From Bradyrhizobium yuanmingense (GTDB taxonomy: Bacteria > Pseudomonadota > Alphaproteobacteria > Rhizobiales > Xanthobacteraceae): DNA of 64,000 nt. The translations under genes were made by a program, and so were the position numbers. Of the stretch, positions 33,338 to 42,300 are shown piece by piece (position 1 is the first letter of the stretch; each line of letters opens with the position of its first letter). The notes beneath the pieces were generated by a model, which was not told the DNA's origin, did no database searches, and worked only from the letters and a program-made list of their open reading frames with translations. Location: the NCBI RefSeq assembly GCF_900094575.1, contig NZ_FMAE01000005.1:1-64000 (forward strand). Direction: 5' to 3'.

Positions 33338-33583
33338 ATGACCATTCGCACCCGCATCGTGCTCGGCGTCTCGGCTGCCGCTCTCTCGCTAGGCCTCGCG
33401 TTTGCGCCGGCCGCCTTTGCTCAGGACAAGATGGGCAAGGATGATGGCATGATGAAAAAGGACACGATGTCCAAGGACGGCATGATGAAGAAGGACACCA
33501 TGTCCAAAGACGACGGGATGAAGAAGGATCACATGTCGAAGGACGGCATGAAAAAGGACGACGGGATGATGAAGAAGAACTGA
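33338..33583 (+). CDS. pentapeptide MxKDx repeat protein
   Basis: The 81-residue exported protein has a signal peptide cleaved after FAPAAFA. The remainder is a tandem repeat of M-x-K-D-x units (DKMGKDDGMMKKDTMSKDG...). The MxKDx pentapeptide family is described in proteobacteria, often near metal- or stress-related genes, and the Met/Asp/Lys pattern could bind metal ions; function is unproven. A GAAGGAAG ribosome-binding site precedes the ATG. A strong hairpin follows at 33629-33657. Confidence 0.9.
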   Translation: MTIRTRIVLGVSAAALSLGLAFAPAAFAQDKMGKDDGMMKKDTMSKDGMMKKDTMSKDDGMKKDHMSKDGMKKDDGMMKKN

Positions 33584-33628
33584 TCCCGTCATCGCGCAAC
33601 GCCCCTTGGGCGGGCCGCGTCCTCTCGA

Positions 33629-33657
33629 ATTCCGGCGGCATTTGAGGCCGCCGGAAT
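33629..33657. terminator. perfect hairpin between convergent genes
   Basis: ATTCCGGCGGC (33629-33639) pairs perfectly with GCCGCCGGAAT (33647-33657) across a 7-base loop. It lies between the convergent MxKDx and DUF6481 genes. There is no T-run on either side, so it may be factor-assisted or bidirectional. Confidence 0.5.
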
Positions 33658-33698
33658 GATGGCTCAGTTCAAGTTCAATTGAACGTGACCAGCGCGTT

Positions 33699-34046
33699 TT
33701 ACTTGCGCTTCGCCTTGCGGGCGGCGTAGCGCGCATCGCGCTTGGCCTTCTGCTCGGCCTCGAGCGCAGCCTGCTTCTCGGCGGCTTCCTCGGCTTCCCG
33801 CGCGATCCGCGCAGCTTCGGCTGCCTTGGCCTCTTCCTCGAGGCGCTTCTGCTCAGCCTTTTCGGCCTCGCGCGCGGCCTTTGCCTCGGCGCGCTTGGCC
33901 GCGAGGGCCTCACGCTCGGCGCGCTTCGCCGCCACCGCGGGATCATCCGGCCCCGGCTGCGACTTGAACTTGTTCAAAAGATTTTTGCGGGCGTCCTGCG
34001 CCGCCTTTTGCCGGTCTGCAAAGCCGGGTTCCCTGAATCCACTCAT
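33699..34046 (-). CDS. DUF6481-type charged coiled-coil protein
   Basis: This 115-residue, extremely Ala/Glu/Lys/Arg-rich protein begins MSGFREPGFADRQKAAQDARKNLLNKFK, the N-terminal signature of the DUF6481 family. A long single helix of AKRAEAKAAREAEKAEQ type follows. It is conserved across alphaproteobacteria with unknown role. No partner gene is evident in the neighbourhood. Confidence 0.8.
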   Translation of the reverse strand: MSGFREPGFADRQKAAQDARKNLLNKFKSQPGPDDPAVAAKRAEREALAAKRAEAKAAREAEKAEQKRLEEEAKAAEAARIAREAEEAAEKQAALEAEQKAKRDARYAARKAKRK

Positions 34047-34310
34047 CGACGAGCCTTGTCTTCCTCGCTTTCGATCCTACATCGGTGCCTGTTGGTAAGT
34101 CGGCTGGGCATAGCAGGCGCCACGCGACGCAGAAGCGTGTACATCGGCGCGCGTCGCGAAGCCACCCATAATCGCAGCCGATCAGGTCAACGAAAAATCG
34201 CCCCCCGACGATCTCTCGTAGCCCGAAAAAACTGCCGAATTGTGATGTCCCTCATAAGGGAGCACATGGGCGACGCCTAGCGTCCGCCCCGTACGAGACG
34301 GAGCACGGGC

Positions 34311-34547
34311 ATGACAATCTCAAGACCAAGCCTGAAGGCGCTCGCGATTGCCGTCGCCCTGGCAGGCGTGGCCGGCGCCGCGCTGCTGTTGGCTCGTCCG
34401 CAGCCCATCGAAAGTGCCGTGCTGGGAGCGGATTGGGAATGCACCCAGACCGCATTCGTGCTCACGAGCTGCGCACCGCGCGTTCAGGAGGCAATTCCGG
34501 CGGTCGAAACCTTGCGCAAGGATGCAATCCAGCAGACCCGGGGCTGA
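34311..34547 (+). CDS. small membrane-anchored or exported hypothetical protein
   Basis: The 78-residue protein has one hydrophobic N-terminal helix (LKALAIAVALAGVAGAALLLA) followed by a short periplasmic part with two cysteines (DWECTQTAFVLTSCAP) that may pair. The length and Cys pattern are shared by unnamed Bradyrhizobium proteins. The start is an ATG in a favourable context. No function is known. Confidence 0.6.
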   Translation: MTISRPSLKALAIAVALAGVAGAALLLARPQPIESAVLGADWECTQTAFVLTSCAPRVQEAIPAVETLRKDAIQQTRG

Positions 34548-34623
34548 ATTGGGCCGGACGATCCGGATGTGACGCGACGCCGCAGAGGTGGTAAAGCCAG
34601 CGCGCCAGCGTGACCAGGCGGCC

Positions 34624-34860
34624 ATGTCGAAGCCAGAGTCCAGATCCGAACCGGGCGAGGAGCCCCATCCTCGACCGAACCGTCAGCCCAAGCCTCCGTC
34701 CGGCGGCGACCGCCGCGGCGCGCTGGTAGGATTGATCATCGCGGTCGTGATCCTCGGCGTCGGCTGGTGGCTTGCCCGGGATCTGACGGCAGCCAGCAAG
34801 ATGCAGGATTGTCTGATGTCCGGGCGAAGCAATTGCAATGTGATCGAGCCGGCTCGCTAG
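34624..34860 (+). CDS. small single-TM hypothetical protein
   Basis: The ATG at 34624 opens a 78-residue protein with a polar, Pro-rich cytosolic N-terminus (MSKPESRSEPGEEPHPRPNRQ), one TM helix (ALVGLIIAVVILGVGWWLA) and a short periplasmic tail containing KMQDCLMSGRSNC. The C-x(7)-C tail motif recurs in small rhizobial membrane proteins. It follows the previous small gene by 76 bases. Confidence 0.65.
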   Translation: MSKPESRSEPGEEPHPRPNRQPKPPSGGDRRGALVGLIIAVVILGVGWWLARDLTAASKMQDCLMSGRSNCNVIEPAR

Positions 34861-35032
34861 GCGCGCTCCACAGCATGGCTATGGGGCCGAAAAAATGCCC
34901 TGATCTTAATCATTTGTAACGGGACTTAGCCGATCAAGCAGGGCAGTGATTTCGGCCGGCATCAGCCCGGCGCGCGGCGATTCGCCGATCGCGCCCGGGA
35001 TTCACGGCCATGAGAGCAGGGGGCGAGCACGC

Positions 35033-35794
35033 ATGAGTGCGTCCAAACATCTGAAGATCTTCATTCCCTTGGTTTCGGCCACGTCGCTGCTCGCGCTGTC
35101 GGCGCAGGCGCAAGAGGCCAGGTCCCGGCAAGAGGTCGTCCAACCGCCGGCCGGGCCGGCAGCAGGCGCGCCGCCACAGGCCAATCCGCCCATGCGCAAG
35201 GGCCCTCCGCCGCAGCAAGCGACCAGGCCTGCGCAGCCCGGCGGTCAGCCCCATGCGGGTCACAACGCCGGGGGCCCGCCGCCCGGACGTCACGTCGCGC
35301 GCGGTCCTGCTCCCACACGTGATTGGGGTGGGCACACCTATCGCGGCAACCTTGCCTGGGAGGGTGGACGCTGGCGCCACGACGTCCGCCATGGCCGATC
35401 CGGCTGGTGGTGGGACGTTGGCGGCGTCTGGTATTATTATCCGCAGCGTATGGCCGGCCCGCCCGCCTACATTTCAGAGGACTATATCGACGACGTGCCG
35501 GTGGTCTACGCCCGGCCTCCGGTGGCCTATGCGCCGCCACCTCCGCCGCCGCCACCGCCGGCCGATCCCGGCGCCAGCGCGCTCGGCGGCGCGCTCGTCG
35601 GCGGCCTGCTGGGCGGACTGATCTCGGGCAATGCAACCGGGGCCGCCGCAGGCGCGGTTCTTGGCGGCGCGACGGGCGCGATTGCTGGCGCGACCGCGGC
35701 GTCCCAGCCCGGCTATTACTGGGCGCAGGGCACCTGCTACTACCGCTATCCGAACGGCCAATATGTGCAGGCCGATCCCCGCGCCTGCTATTGA
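35033..35794 (+). CDS. exported Pro-rich protein with glycine-zipper domain
   Basis: The 253-residue secreted protein starts at the ATG at 35033; an upstream in-frame start lacks a signal peptide. After the signal (cleavage near LSAQAQE), a Pro/Gln-rich region (about 30-90) is followed by a Trp/Arg-rich segment and a poly-Pro stretch. A C-terminal glycine zipper (LGGALVGGLLGGLISGNATGAAAG, about 183-225) precedes the final YYWAQGTCYYRYPNGQYVQ box. Glycine zippers insert in or line membranes, so an outer-membrane or surface role is likely. A good terminator follows. Confidence 0.75.
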   Translation: MSASKHLKIFIPLVSATSLLALSAQAQEARSRQEVVQPPAGPAAGAPPQANPPMRKGPPPQQATRPAQPGGQPHAGHNAGGPPPGRHVARGPAPTRDWGGHTYRGNLAWEGGRWRHDVRHGRSGWWWDVGGVWYYYPQRMAGPPAYISEDYIDDVPVVYARPPVAYAPPPPPPPPPADPGASALGGALVGGLLGGLISGNATGAAAGAVLGGATGAIAGATAASQPGYYWAQGTCYYRYPNGQYVQADPRACY

Positions 35795-35820
35795 GTTTTG
35801 CAGGCAGGATCGGACCATTG

Positions 35821-35851
35821 GAGGCGGGCTTCGGGCCCGCCTCATCCTTTT
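35821..35851 (+). terminator. rho-independent terminator
   Basis: GAGGCGGGC (35821-35829) pairs with GCCCGCCTC (35835-35843) across a TTCGG loop. A T-rich segment (ATCCTTTT) follows. It ends the glycine-zipper gene transcript. Confidence 0.8.
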
Positions 35852-35949
35852 GCACGCCGGCGGTTGCTATGAATTGGCTCTGGTGCTCGTCGCCCCCTCA
35901 CGTCAATTTCAAAGAAAAATGACGGGATGATTCGCGGGGGATGTGGTGC

Positions 35950-36042
35950 ATGCTGGATGCCATCCAGATCAGCGTGGCGCTCTGGGCCATGATCGTTTGC
36001 GGCGGAATTAAACTCTCGCAGGCGTTGCCCTACCTGCTCTAA
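35950..36042 (+). CDS. possible 30-residue membrane microprotein
   Basis: The ORF MLDAIQISVALWAMIVCGGIKL... ends in PYLL and has GGGGG about 10 bases before the ATG. An in-frame ATG at 35941 is also possible. The peptide is one hydrophobic helix with a single Lys, typical of very small membrane proteins. Overlapping minus-strand frames have poorer composition. No family is recognised. Confidence 0.45.
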   Translation: MLDAIQISVALWAMIVCGGIKLSQALPYLL

Positions 36043-36078
36043 AACGGCGATCAGCTGGCAGGCCAATGCCTTGGTCGG

Positions 36079-36240
36079 TCAGGACACGAGCCAATCGAAG
36101 AATGCGATCGAGGCCCAGACCAGGCCCGCGATCCAGGCCACCATGACGACGCCGATGGTGCCGAGATAGGCGATGCCGAGCAGGTCCGCGCGATGTCGCT
36201 GCCTCGGGACGATGACTTCAGTTGCTGCTTTGCGTGTCAT
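36079..36240 (-). CDS. small membrane protein, hypothetical
   Basis: The 53-residue protein begins MTRKAATEVIVPRQRHRADLL, with several Arg/Lys, followed by a long hydrophobic segment (IAYLGTIGVVMVAWIAGLVWASIAFF) forming one or two TM helices with a basic cytosolic N-terminus. It converges with the 30-residue candidate at 35950-36042, with 36 bases between the stops. Codon use is consistent with a real gene. Confidence 0.55.
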   Translation of the reverse strand: MTRKAATEVIVPRQRHRADLLGIAYLGTIGVVMVAWIAGLVWASIAFFDWLVS

Positions 36241-36403
36241 GACCGGACATCACCCATGAAGCCTGGACACGTAGTTTAGCGGAGATGTCGCGGACAGGCT
36301 GTGACGTGGTTCACAGACCGGTGCAGGAAGGCTGGTCGTTACCCCGCAATCATACGGACGAAATTGCCACGCACTCGTCCAGATGGCCGGCTAGAGTCTG
36401 CGC

Positions 36404-36595
36404 ATGTACACCGAGTACGATCCGCAACATGAGGCCGAGGCCGCTATGAAGCGCGCCGCGGAGGCCGAGGGTGCCGACAGGCAACGGCTGATCCAGCTGG
36501 CCCTGGCATGGCACGAGCTCGCCCGCGATCTGCACGATGAGCAAGCCGGCCCCTCGCATCCAGCCGGGCGCAGGCCTTTGGCCCGAGAGCGCTGA
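36404..36595 (+). CDS. small hypothetical protein
   Basis: The 63-residue soluble, helical protein is acidic in the first half (MYTEYDPQHEAEAAMKRAAEAEGADRQRLIQLALAWHELARDL) and basic and Pro-rich at the end. The helix pattern with repeated Ala-Glu and Leu-Ala-x-x-W resembles small stress-type proteins of rhizobia. No function is known. Confidence 0.6.
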   Translation: MYTEYDPQHEAEAAMKRAAEAEGADRQRLIQLALAWHELARDLHDEQAGPSHPAGRRPLARER

Positions 36596-36606
36596 GATGA
36601 GAAAAA

Positions 36607-36633
36607 CCCCGTGCTCGGGGGACAAGCACGGGG
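36607..36633. terminator. terminator hairpin, T-run on minus strand
   Basis: CCCCGTGCT pairs with AGCACGGGG. On the minus strand the stem is followed by TTTTT, the form of a rho-independent terminator. It could end leftward transcription from the DUF2171 region or insulate the gene at 36404-36595. Confidence 0.6.
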
Positions 36634-36849
36634 TCCTTCAAAGCCGACCGGGGCTGGCGGGTCGGCACCACTCAGTTCGGTCATCCAACGCGCGGATCGC
36701 GCATTCGTTCCCGGTCAATCCGCAGCGCTGAAATCCGATCGCATTGCAGCGACCTTCCGCAGAAAGTCATCGTTAACGAATGCTCCGCGCAATCGAATTG
36801 CAGTCGCGATTCGTACTCGCGAACGAAGCGGAGTCGGACCGTGAACAAA

Positions 36850-36872
36850 CAAAAAGCCCCCGCAGGGGCTCA
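36850..36872 (-). terminator. rho-independent terminator of the DUF2171 gene
   Basis: On the minus strand, AGCCCC and GGGGCT arms around a short CGCAG-type loop are followed by TTTTTGTTTG. The hairpin begins a few bases after the DUF2171 stop at 36878, which identifies the gene it ends. Confidence 0.85.
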
Positions 36873-36877
36873 GTGTT

Positions 36878-37105
36878 TTACGCAGCTTCGGTCTTCGGGA
36901 CGGCGTCGGCATTCACCGACAGCTTGACCACGTCGCCTTCGACGGCGCCGACATATTTCGTGTCGATGTAGTGATGATGGTCCTTGTGACCTTCCGGGCT
37001 GTCCTTGCGCGTCAGCTTGATGCGGTTGCCCTCGAGACGATCGACGGTGCCGACATGTGCGCCGTCCTTGCCGATGATCTTCATGTGCTCTCTGATGTCA
37101 GCCAT
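36878..37105 (-). CDS. DUF2171-family small protein
   Basis: The 75-residue protein starts at the ATG at 37105 (MADIREHMKIIGKDGAHVGTVDRLEGNRIKLTRKDSP). The KIIGKDGxHVGTVDxLEGxRIKLxR core and HHYIDxKYVxxVEGDxVKLS motif identify the DUF2171 family, a PRC-barrel-like fold. Such proteins are conserved in alphaproteobacteria and associated with stress; the molecular role is unknown. A rho-independent terminator directly follows. Confidence 0.85.
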   Translation of the reverse strand: MADIREHMKIIGKDGAHVGTVDRLEGNRIKLTRKDSPEGHKDHHHYIDTKYVGAVEGDVVKLSVNADAVPKTEAA

Positions 37106-37219
37106 GCTGTCCTCCTTGCATGGCTTCAACTGCGAAGGCGCCGGTTCGTTGCAGCAGGCACGTTGGACCCGTTGGGATTTCCGGACGTTGACGCCTGATT
37201 GGATCTGTCAAGAAGCGCG

Positions 37220-38503
37220 ATGGAGACCGTTCGGGCCTATCTGGAACGCAAGCACTGGGAACTCAGGCTGTTGAACGACGGCCTGAGAAACCCGCTCGAT
37301 TTGGCGTCGCCGCGTTCCGTCGATGACGTCGTCAGGTCCAAATTCCAGATCACTGCCGCGCTCAGGGCGGAGCATGAATTACACGAGTGGAAGGCGACCG
37401 AGACCGCCTGGTCGCACACGGCCGATCCCGCCAGCGGGCCGTTCGAGTTCAGTTACGACTACCAGCGGGCCGATCTCACGGTACGCGGTCCGTCGTTCTA
37501 CGAGCTCGACGGCGGCTGCACGAGCACGGCAATCTACACTGCCTCGGGGATGGCGGCGATCTCCGCGGTGCTGCTCGCCTCCGCGCGGATCGTCGCGAAG
37601 GCGGATATCCTGGTGCTGCCAGGCTGCTATGGCGAGACGCTGGAGCTGATCCGAAGCTTCATGCCGGATTTGCGGATCGAACCCTTGCCGCTGCCGCTCG
37701 GCGATGCGCTTGCACGGGTGAGCTCGCCGCGGATCCTGCTGCTGGATTCCTGCTCCGTCGCCGGCGCCATCGAGGCGGTGCTGCGCTGTGACGGCTCGGG
37801 CCTCGATCTCCTGATTTTCGATACGACGTGCTTCGCCGGCAGGTCGGGCCGCATCAGGCGCGTCGTGGGGTGGGCCAGGCGACACGGAATTGCGCTGGTG
37901 CTGGTGCGAAGCCACAACAAGCTCGATTCGCTCGGAGCGGAATATGGCCGCCTCGGCTCGGCCGTCTTCGTGCGCGGGCATGAGCGTCCACCGCGGGCAG
38001 GGGACGCTGAATGGTCACGTCTCGCGTTCGAAACGCGCAACGCAGTGCGGCTGCTCGGCGGCGCGGCATTGCCGGCCCACTTCCCGCCCTTCGCGGGCAG
38101 CGCGGCGTATTGGGCGCTGACGAAGCGGCGCGTGGCGGCGATCTTGCGCAACGGCCGCAGCTCGGCGCGATGCTTTGCCGCCGAGATCCCGGCGCTCTCG
38201 GCTCAGCTTCGCTTCGCTCACGGCCTCTACGTGACTCTTCGCGGAAGGCGCGCGCTCGACGAGGCGGCAGCACGGCAGGCTGCCGAGGACATGAGCTGCG
38301 AATTGCGCCGCGCGGGCTTTCCCATCCGCCACGCCGGCAGCTTCGGCTTCGATTTCGCCGCGACCGAGTGGTTTCACGACGCGACGACGGACCAGTACAG
38401 CGTCCGGGTGGCGGTGCCGGACCTGCCGACGGAGGTGTGGGACGATCTCACCGCGGCCATTGCGCGGTGGTGGCGGGGTCATCAGCGGGCAGGCTGTGGA
38501 TAG
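37220..38503 (+). CDS. PLP-dependent transferase-fold protein, divergent
   Basis: The 427-residue protein has the fold-type I pattern of PLP enzymes: a small-domain start, a GGCTSTAIYTASGMAAISAVLLA cofactor-phosphate region, LLIFDTTCFAG with the Asp (about 201) expected to contact the pyridine nitrogen, and SHNKLDSLG with the probable Schiff-base Lys234. The start is the ATG at 37220, behind AAGAAG, not the TTG 21 bases upstream. Sequence around the lysine differs from ordinary Cys/Met-metabolism enzymes, so substrate and reaction cannot be assigned. It is monocistronic. Confidence 0.7.
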   Translation: METVRAYLERKHWELRLLNDGLRNPLDLASPRSVDDVVRSKFQITAALRAEHELHEWKATETAWSHTADPASGPFEFSYDYQRADLTVRGPSFYELDGGCTSTAIYTASGMAAISAVLLASARIVAKADILVLPGCYGETLELIRSFMPDLRIEPLPLPLGDALARVSSPRILLLDSCSVAGAIEAVLRCDGSGLDLLIFDTTCFAGRSGRIRRVVGWARRHGIALVLVRSHNKLDSLGAEYGRLGSAVFVRGHERPPRAGDAEWSRLAFETRNAVRLLGGAALPAHFPPFAGSAAYWALTKRRVAAILRNGRSSARCFAAEIPALSAQLRFAHGLYVTLRGRRALDEAAARQAAEDMSCELRRAGFPIRHAGSFGFDFAATEWFHDATTDQYSVRVAVPDLPTEVWDDLTAAIARWWRGHQRAGCG

Positions 38504-38524
38504 ACCGGAGGGCGGGCGCGTCGA

Positions 38525-38773
38525 TCAGTCGACCGCCAGGCAATATTCGAGTCGCGGCTTGTCGTGACCGCGGCGCGCCCAGTCCTCAACTGCAAATGCA
38601 GGCTGACGTTGTCCCGTTGCGGCGCCAAGGATCGAGGCCTGGACCACCTTGATGGGCCTCGTGACCGCATTGGTGCTCACCAAGCCCGCGTCGACCGCCA
38701 AATACGAGATCGCAACGACCGCGACCGCAGATGCGATCGCCATTCTCGTCAATTCGGATTGCTGCATTCCCAA
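38525..38773 (-). CDS. small membrane-anchored hypothetical protein
   Basis: The 82-residue product has one N-terminal hydrophobic helix (MAIASAVAVVAISYLAVDAG) and a short polar periplasmic tail (RRGHDKPRLEYCLAVD). It converges with the PLP-enzyme gene, 22 bases apart. It has ordinary codon use and no recognised family. Confidence 0.5.
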   Translation of the reverse strand: MGMQQSELTRMAIASAVAVVAISYLAVDAGLVSTNAVTRPIKVVQASILGAATGQRQPAFAVEDWARRGHDKPRLEYCLAVD

Positions 38774-38883
38774 ACCTATCGGGCGCGTCTCACCCGGCGC
38801 TTAGATAGGGCTGATCGGCGCCGTTCAAAGGCCGGCATATGGTTACCCACGCGTTCGTGAAGAGCGGCGGCGAGGCAACGAGC

Positions 38884-38960
38884 TGGCGATCCCGGCAGGA
38901 CTCGAACCTGCAACCCGCGGAGTAGAAATCCGCTACTCTATCCAGTTGAGCTACGGGACC
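38884..38960 (-). tRNA. tRNA-Arg (anticodon UCU)
   Basis: Read on the minus strand, the 77-base gene folds as a complete tRNA. It has acceptor GGTCCCG/CGGGATC, a D-arm, an anticodon stem GCGGA/TCCGC with loop TTTCTAC giving anticodon TCT (Arg), and T-arm GCAGG-TTCGAGT-CCTGC. The discriminator is G and CCA is encoded. It is intact and has no integrase next to it. Confidence 0.93.
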
Positions 38961-39379
38961 GTCTTGAGCCGGCCGGTTTGGGCCGCCCGGATTGGCGGCT
39001 GGCCGTTCATGTAGCATGCCAATATGAAAAAAGTGGTGTTTCGCCAAGCCTGAACCGAACCGTTTTCCTCAGTGCGGCGACAAAGCGGAACGGTGGGGTG
39101 TCAGGGTGCCGGGTCGAGCGGCAGCGGACTGGACGATGGATCACATCGCAGGGAACGCTGAACAGCTTCCGGGGCACGGCCGCCGGTCGACTGGTCAGGT
39201 AGTGCTGCGCCATCAGGACGGCGTGCGTGGCGATATCTTGGCCGGTCTCCTCTGGGCTTACCTCTGTCATGGCGAAAGCGACGCTTTGCACCTTCTGGTT
39301 CCATCGCCTTGAGTCCGTCACCTTTCCGCGCATTTCATTTGCCGCCGCGGCGTTCGTCCGCGCTTTCCGGGAGTCTTCA
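38961..39379. other. intergenic region upstream of the macroglobulin gene
   Basis: This 419-base stretch lies between the tRNA-Arg 5' end and the start of the large macroglobulin gene, so it should contain both divergent promoters. Frames crossing it on either strand have no protein character. I see no further RNA or repeat. Confidence 0.45.
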
Positions 39380-42300
39380 ATGATCGGTCTCGTTCGCGCC
39401 GTCACAATCTGCGCCGCGCTAGCGCTCGGCCTTGTCACCGCGCAGGCCGCCGACAAGGCGTTCAAACGCGACGACCTCGCGGATTCCGCGATCAAGCTGG
39501 AGGCCCAGATCAAGAGCGAGGCGGGGCCGGTCGCCAAGACCAATGCGACGCTGAAGACGGACGCCGACGCCGCCTTCCGGCGCAATGATTACCGCACCGG
39601 CCTTTCCGTGCTCGGCCAGATCGCCGCGACCGCGCCCGAGGATGCCGGCAACTGGCTGCGGCTCGCCAAGGTCATCTTCCAGATCTCGCCGAAGAGCTCG
39701 AGCGAGCAGACCTTCCTTTTGGAGCGCGCCTCGACGGCGGCCTATATCGCTTACATGCGCGCCGGCAATCCGGGCGAGGAGGCCGACGCGCTCGCCGTGC
39801 TCGGCAAGGCGCTGGCCGACCGCAAGCTGTGGCGGCCGGCACTGGATGCGCTGCGGCTGTCGCTCGACATGCGCGAGGTCGCCGAGGTCCGCGGCCAATA
39901 TGAGAAGATGCGCGACGAGCACGGCTTCCGGCTGCTCGACTATACCGTCGACTCGGACTCGGCGAGCCCGCGCGCCTGCTTCCAGTTCTCCGAGGAGCTC
40001 GCCAAGCGCACCGACTTCGCGCCGTTCCTGGCGCTTGCAGGCCAGGACAAGCCGGCGCTGTCGGCCGAAGGCAAGCAGCTCTGCGTCGACGGGCTGAAGC
40101 ACGGCGAGCGCTACAACATCAACCTGCGCGCCGGCTTGCCGTCGACCGTGAAGGAGGGGCTGCCGAAATCGGCCGAGTTCAACATCTATGTGCGCGACCG
40201 CAAGCCGTTCGTGCGCTTCACCAGCCGCGCCTATGTGCTGCCGCGGACCGGCCAGCGCGGCATTCCCGTCGTCAGTGTCAACACGCCTGCGGTTAGCATC
40301 AATGTCTTCCGGATCGGCGACCGCAACCTGATCAACACGGTGGTCGACAGCGATTTCCAGAGGACGCTGTCGAAGTACCAGCTCAGCGAGCTCGGCGACG
40401 AGCGCGGCGTCAAGGTGTGGACCGGCGAGCTTGCGACTGCGACGACGCTGAACCAGGACGTCACCACGGCCTTCCCGGTCGACCAGGCACTCGGCGAGCT
40501 CCAGCCCGGTGTCTACGTCATGACGGCCGCGGCGAGGGCCTCGGACGAGGACTACCAGCTCGCCACGCAATGGTTCATCGTCTCCGACCTCGGCATCGCC
40601 GCTTATTCCGGCAATGACGGCATTCATGTCTTCGTCAACTCGCTGGCGTCGACCGACCCGGTCGGCAAGGCCGAGGTGCGCCTGGTCGCGCGCAACAACG
40701 AGATCCTGGCGACGCGCAAGACCGACGATGCTGGTCACGTGCTGTTCGAGGCCGGCCTTGCGCGCGGCGAGGGCGGATTGTCGCCGGCGATGCTCACGGT
40801 CACCGGCGAGAAGGCCGACTATGCCTTCCTGAGCCTGAAGACCTCGGCCTTCGACCTGTCCGACCGCGGCGTTTCGGGGCGCGCGGTGCCCGCCGGCGCC
40901 GATGCCTTCGTCTATGCCGAGCGTGGCGTCTACCGTTCCAGCGAGACCGTGTTCCTCACCGCGCTGCTGCGCGACGGGCAGGGCAATGCCGTTACCGGCG
41001 GGCCGATGACGCTGGTGGTCGAGCGCCCGGACGGCGTCGAATATCGTCGCGCTGTACTGGCGGATCAGGGCGCCGGCGGCCGCACGCTGTCCGTGCCGCT
41101 CAACTCGGCCGTACCGACCGGCACCTGGCGGGTGCGCGCCTTCACCGATCCGAAGGGAGCTTCGGTCGGCGAGACCACCTTCATGGTCGAGGATTACGTC
41201 CCCGATCGGATCGAATTCGACTTGTCCGCCAAGGACAAGCTGATCAAAGCTAACGCTCCAGTGGAGCTTAAGGCCGACGGTCATTTCCTCTATGGCGCAC
41301 CTGCTTCGGGCCTGCAGCTCGAAGGCGACATGCTGATCGCGCCGGCGGCCGAGCGGCCCGGCTTCGCCGGCTACAAGTTCGGCGTCGACGACGAAGAGAC
41401 CACCTCGAACGAGCGCACGCCGCTGGAGAACCTGCCGGAGGCCGACGCCAATGGCGTCGCGACCTTCCCGGTGACGCTGGACAAGCAGCCGGCCTCGACG
41501 CGCCCGCAGGAGGCACAGATCTTCGTCCGCATGGTCGAGACCGGCGGCCGCGCCGTCGAGCGCAAGATCGTGCTGCCGGTCGCGCCGGCAACGGCGCAGA
41601 TCGGCATCAAGCCGCTGTTCGGCGACAAGAACGTCACCGAGGGCGACAAGGCCGAGTTCGACGTCGTGTTCGTCTCGCCGGAGGGCGAGAAGCTGCGCCG
41701 CGACGGCCTGCGCTATGAGCTCCTGAAGATCGAGTCGCGCTACCAGTGGTACCGCCAGAACAATTACTGGGAGTACGAGCCGGTCAAGTCGACCTCGCGC
41801 GTCGCCGATGGCGACGTCACTGTTACGGTCGACAAGCCGACGCGGATCTCGCTCACGCCGCAGCCCGGCCGCTACCGGCTCGACGTCAAGTCGAACGAGG
41901 CCGACGGCCCGGTGACCTCGGTGCAGTTCGACGTCGGCTGGTACTCCGACGGCAGCGCCGACACGCCGGACCTGCTGGAGACCTCGATCGACAAGCCGCA
42001 ATACGCCTCCGGCGACACCATGACGGTGTCCGTCAACATCCGCAGCGCCGGCAAGCTCACCATCAACGTGCTCGGCGAGCGGCTGCTGACGACGCAGACC
42101 ATCGACGTCAAGGAAGGCACCGCGCAGGTCAAGCTCCCGATCGGCAAGGATTGGGGCACCGGCGCCTATGTGGTGGCGACGCTGCGCCGTCCGCTCGATG
42201 CCGCCGCCCAGCGCATGCCTGGCCGTGCGATCGGGCTGAAATGGTTCGGCATCGACAAGCAGGCTCGCACCTTGCAGGTCAAGCTGTCGCCGCCTTCGCT

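Noticed and set aside
38884..38960. tRNA-Arg as a second integration site
   Set aside because: The tRNA is complete, has no duplicated 3' fragment nearby and no integrase gene beside it.
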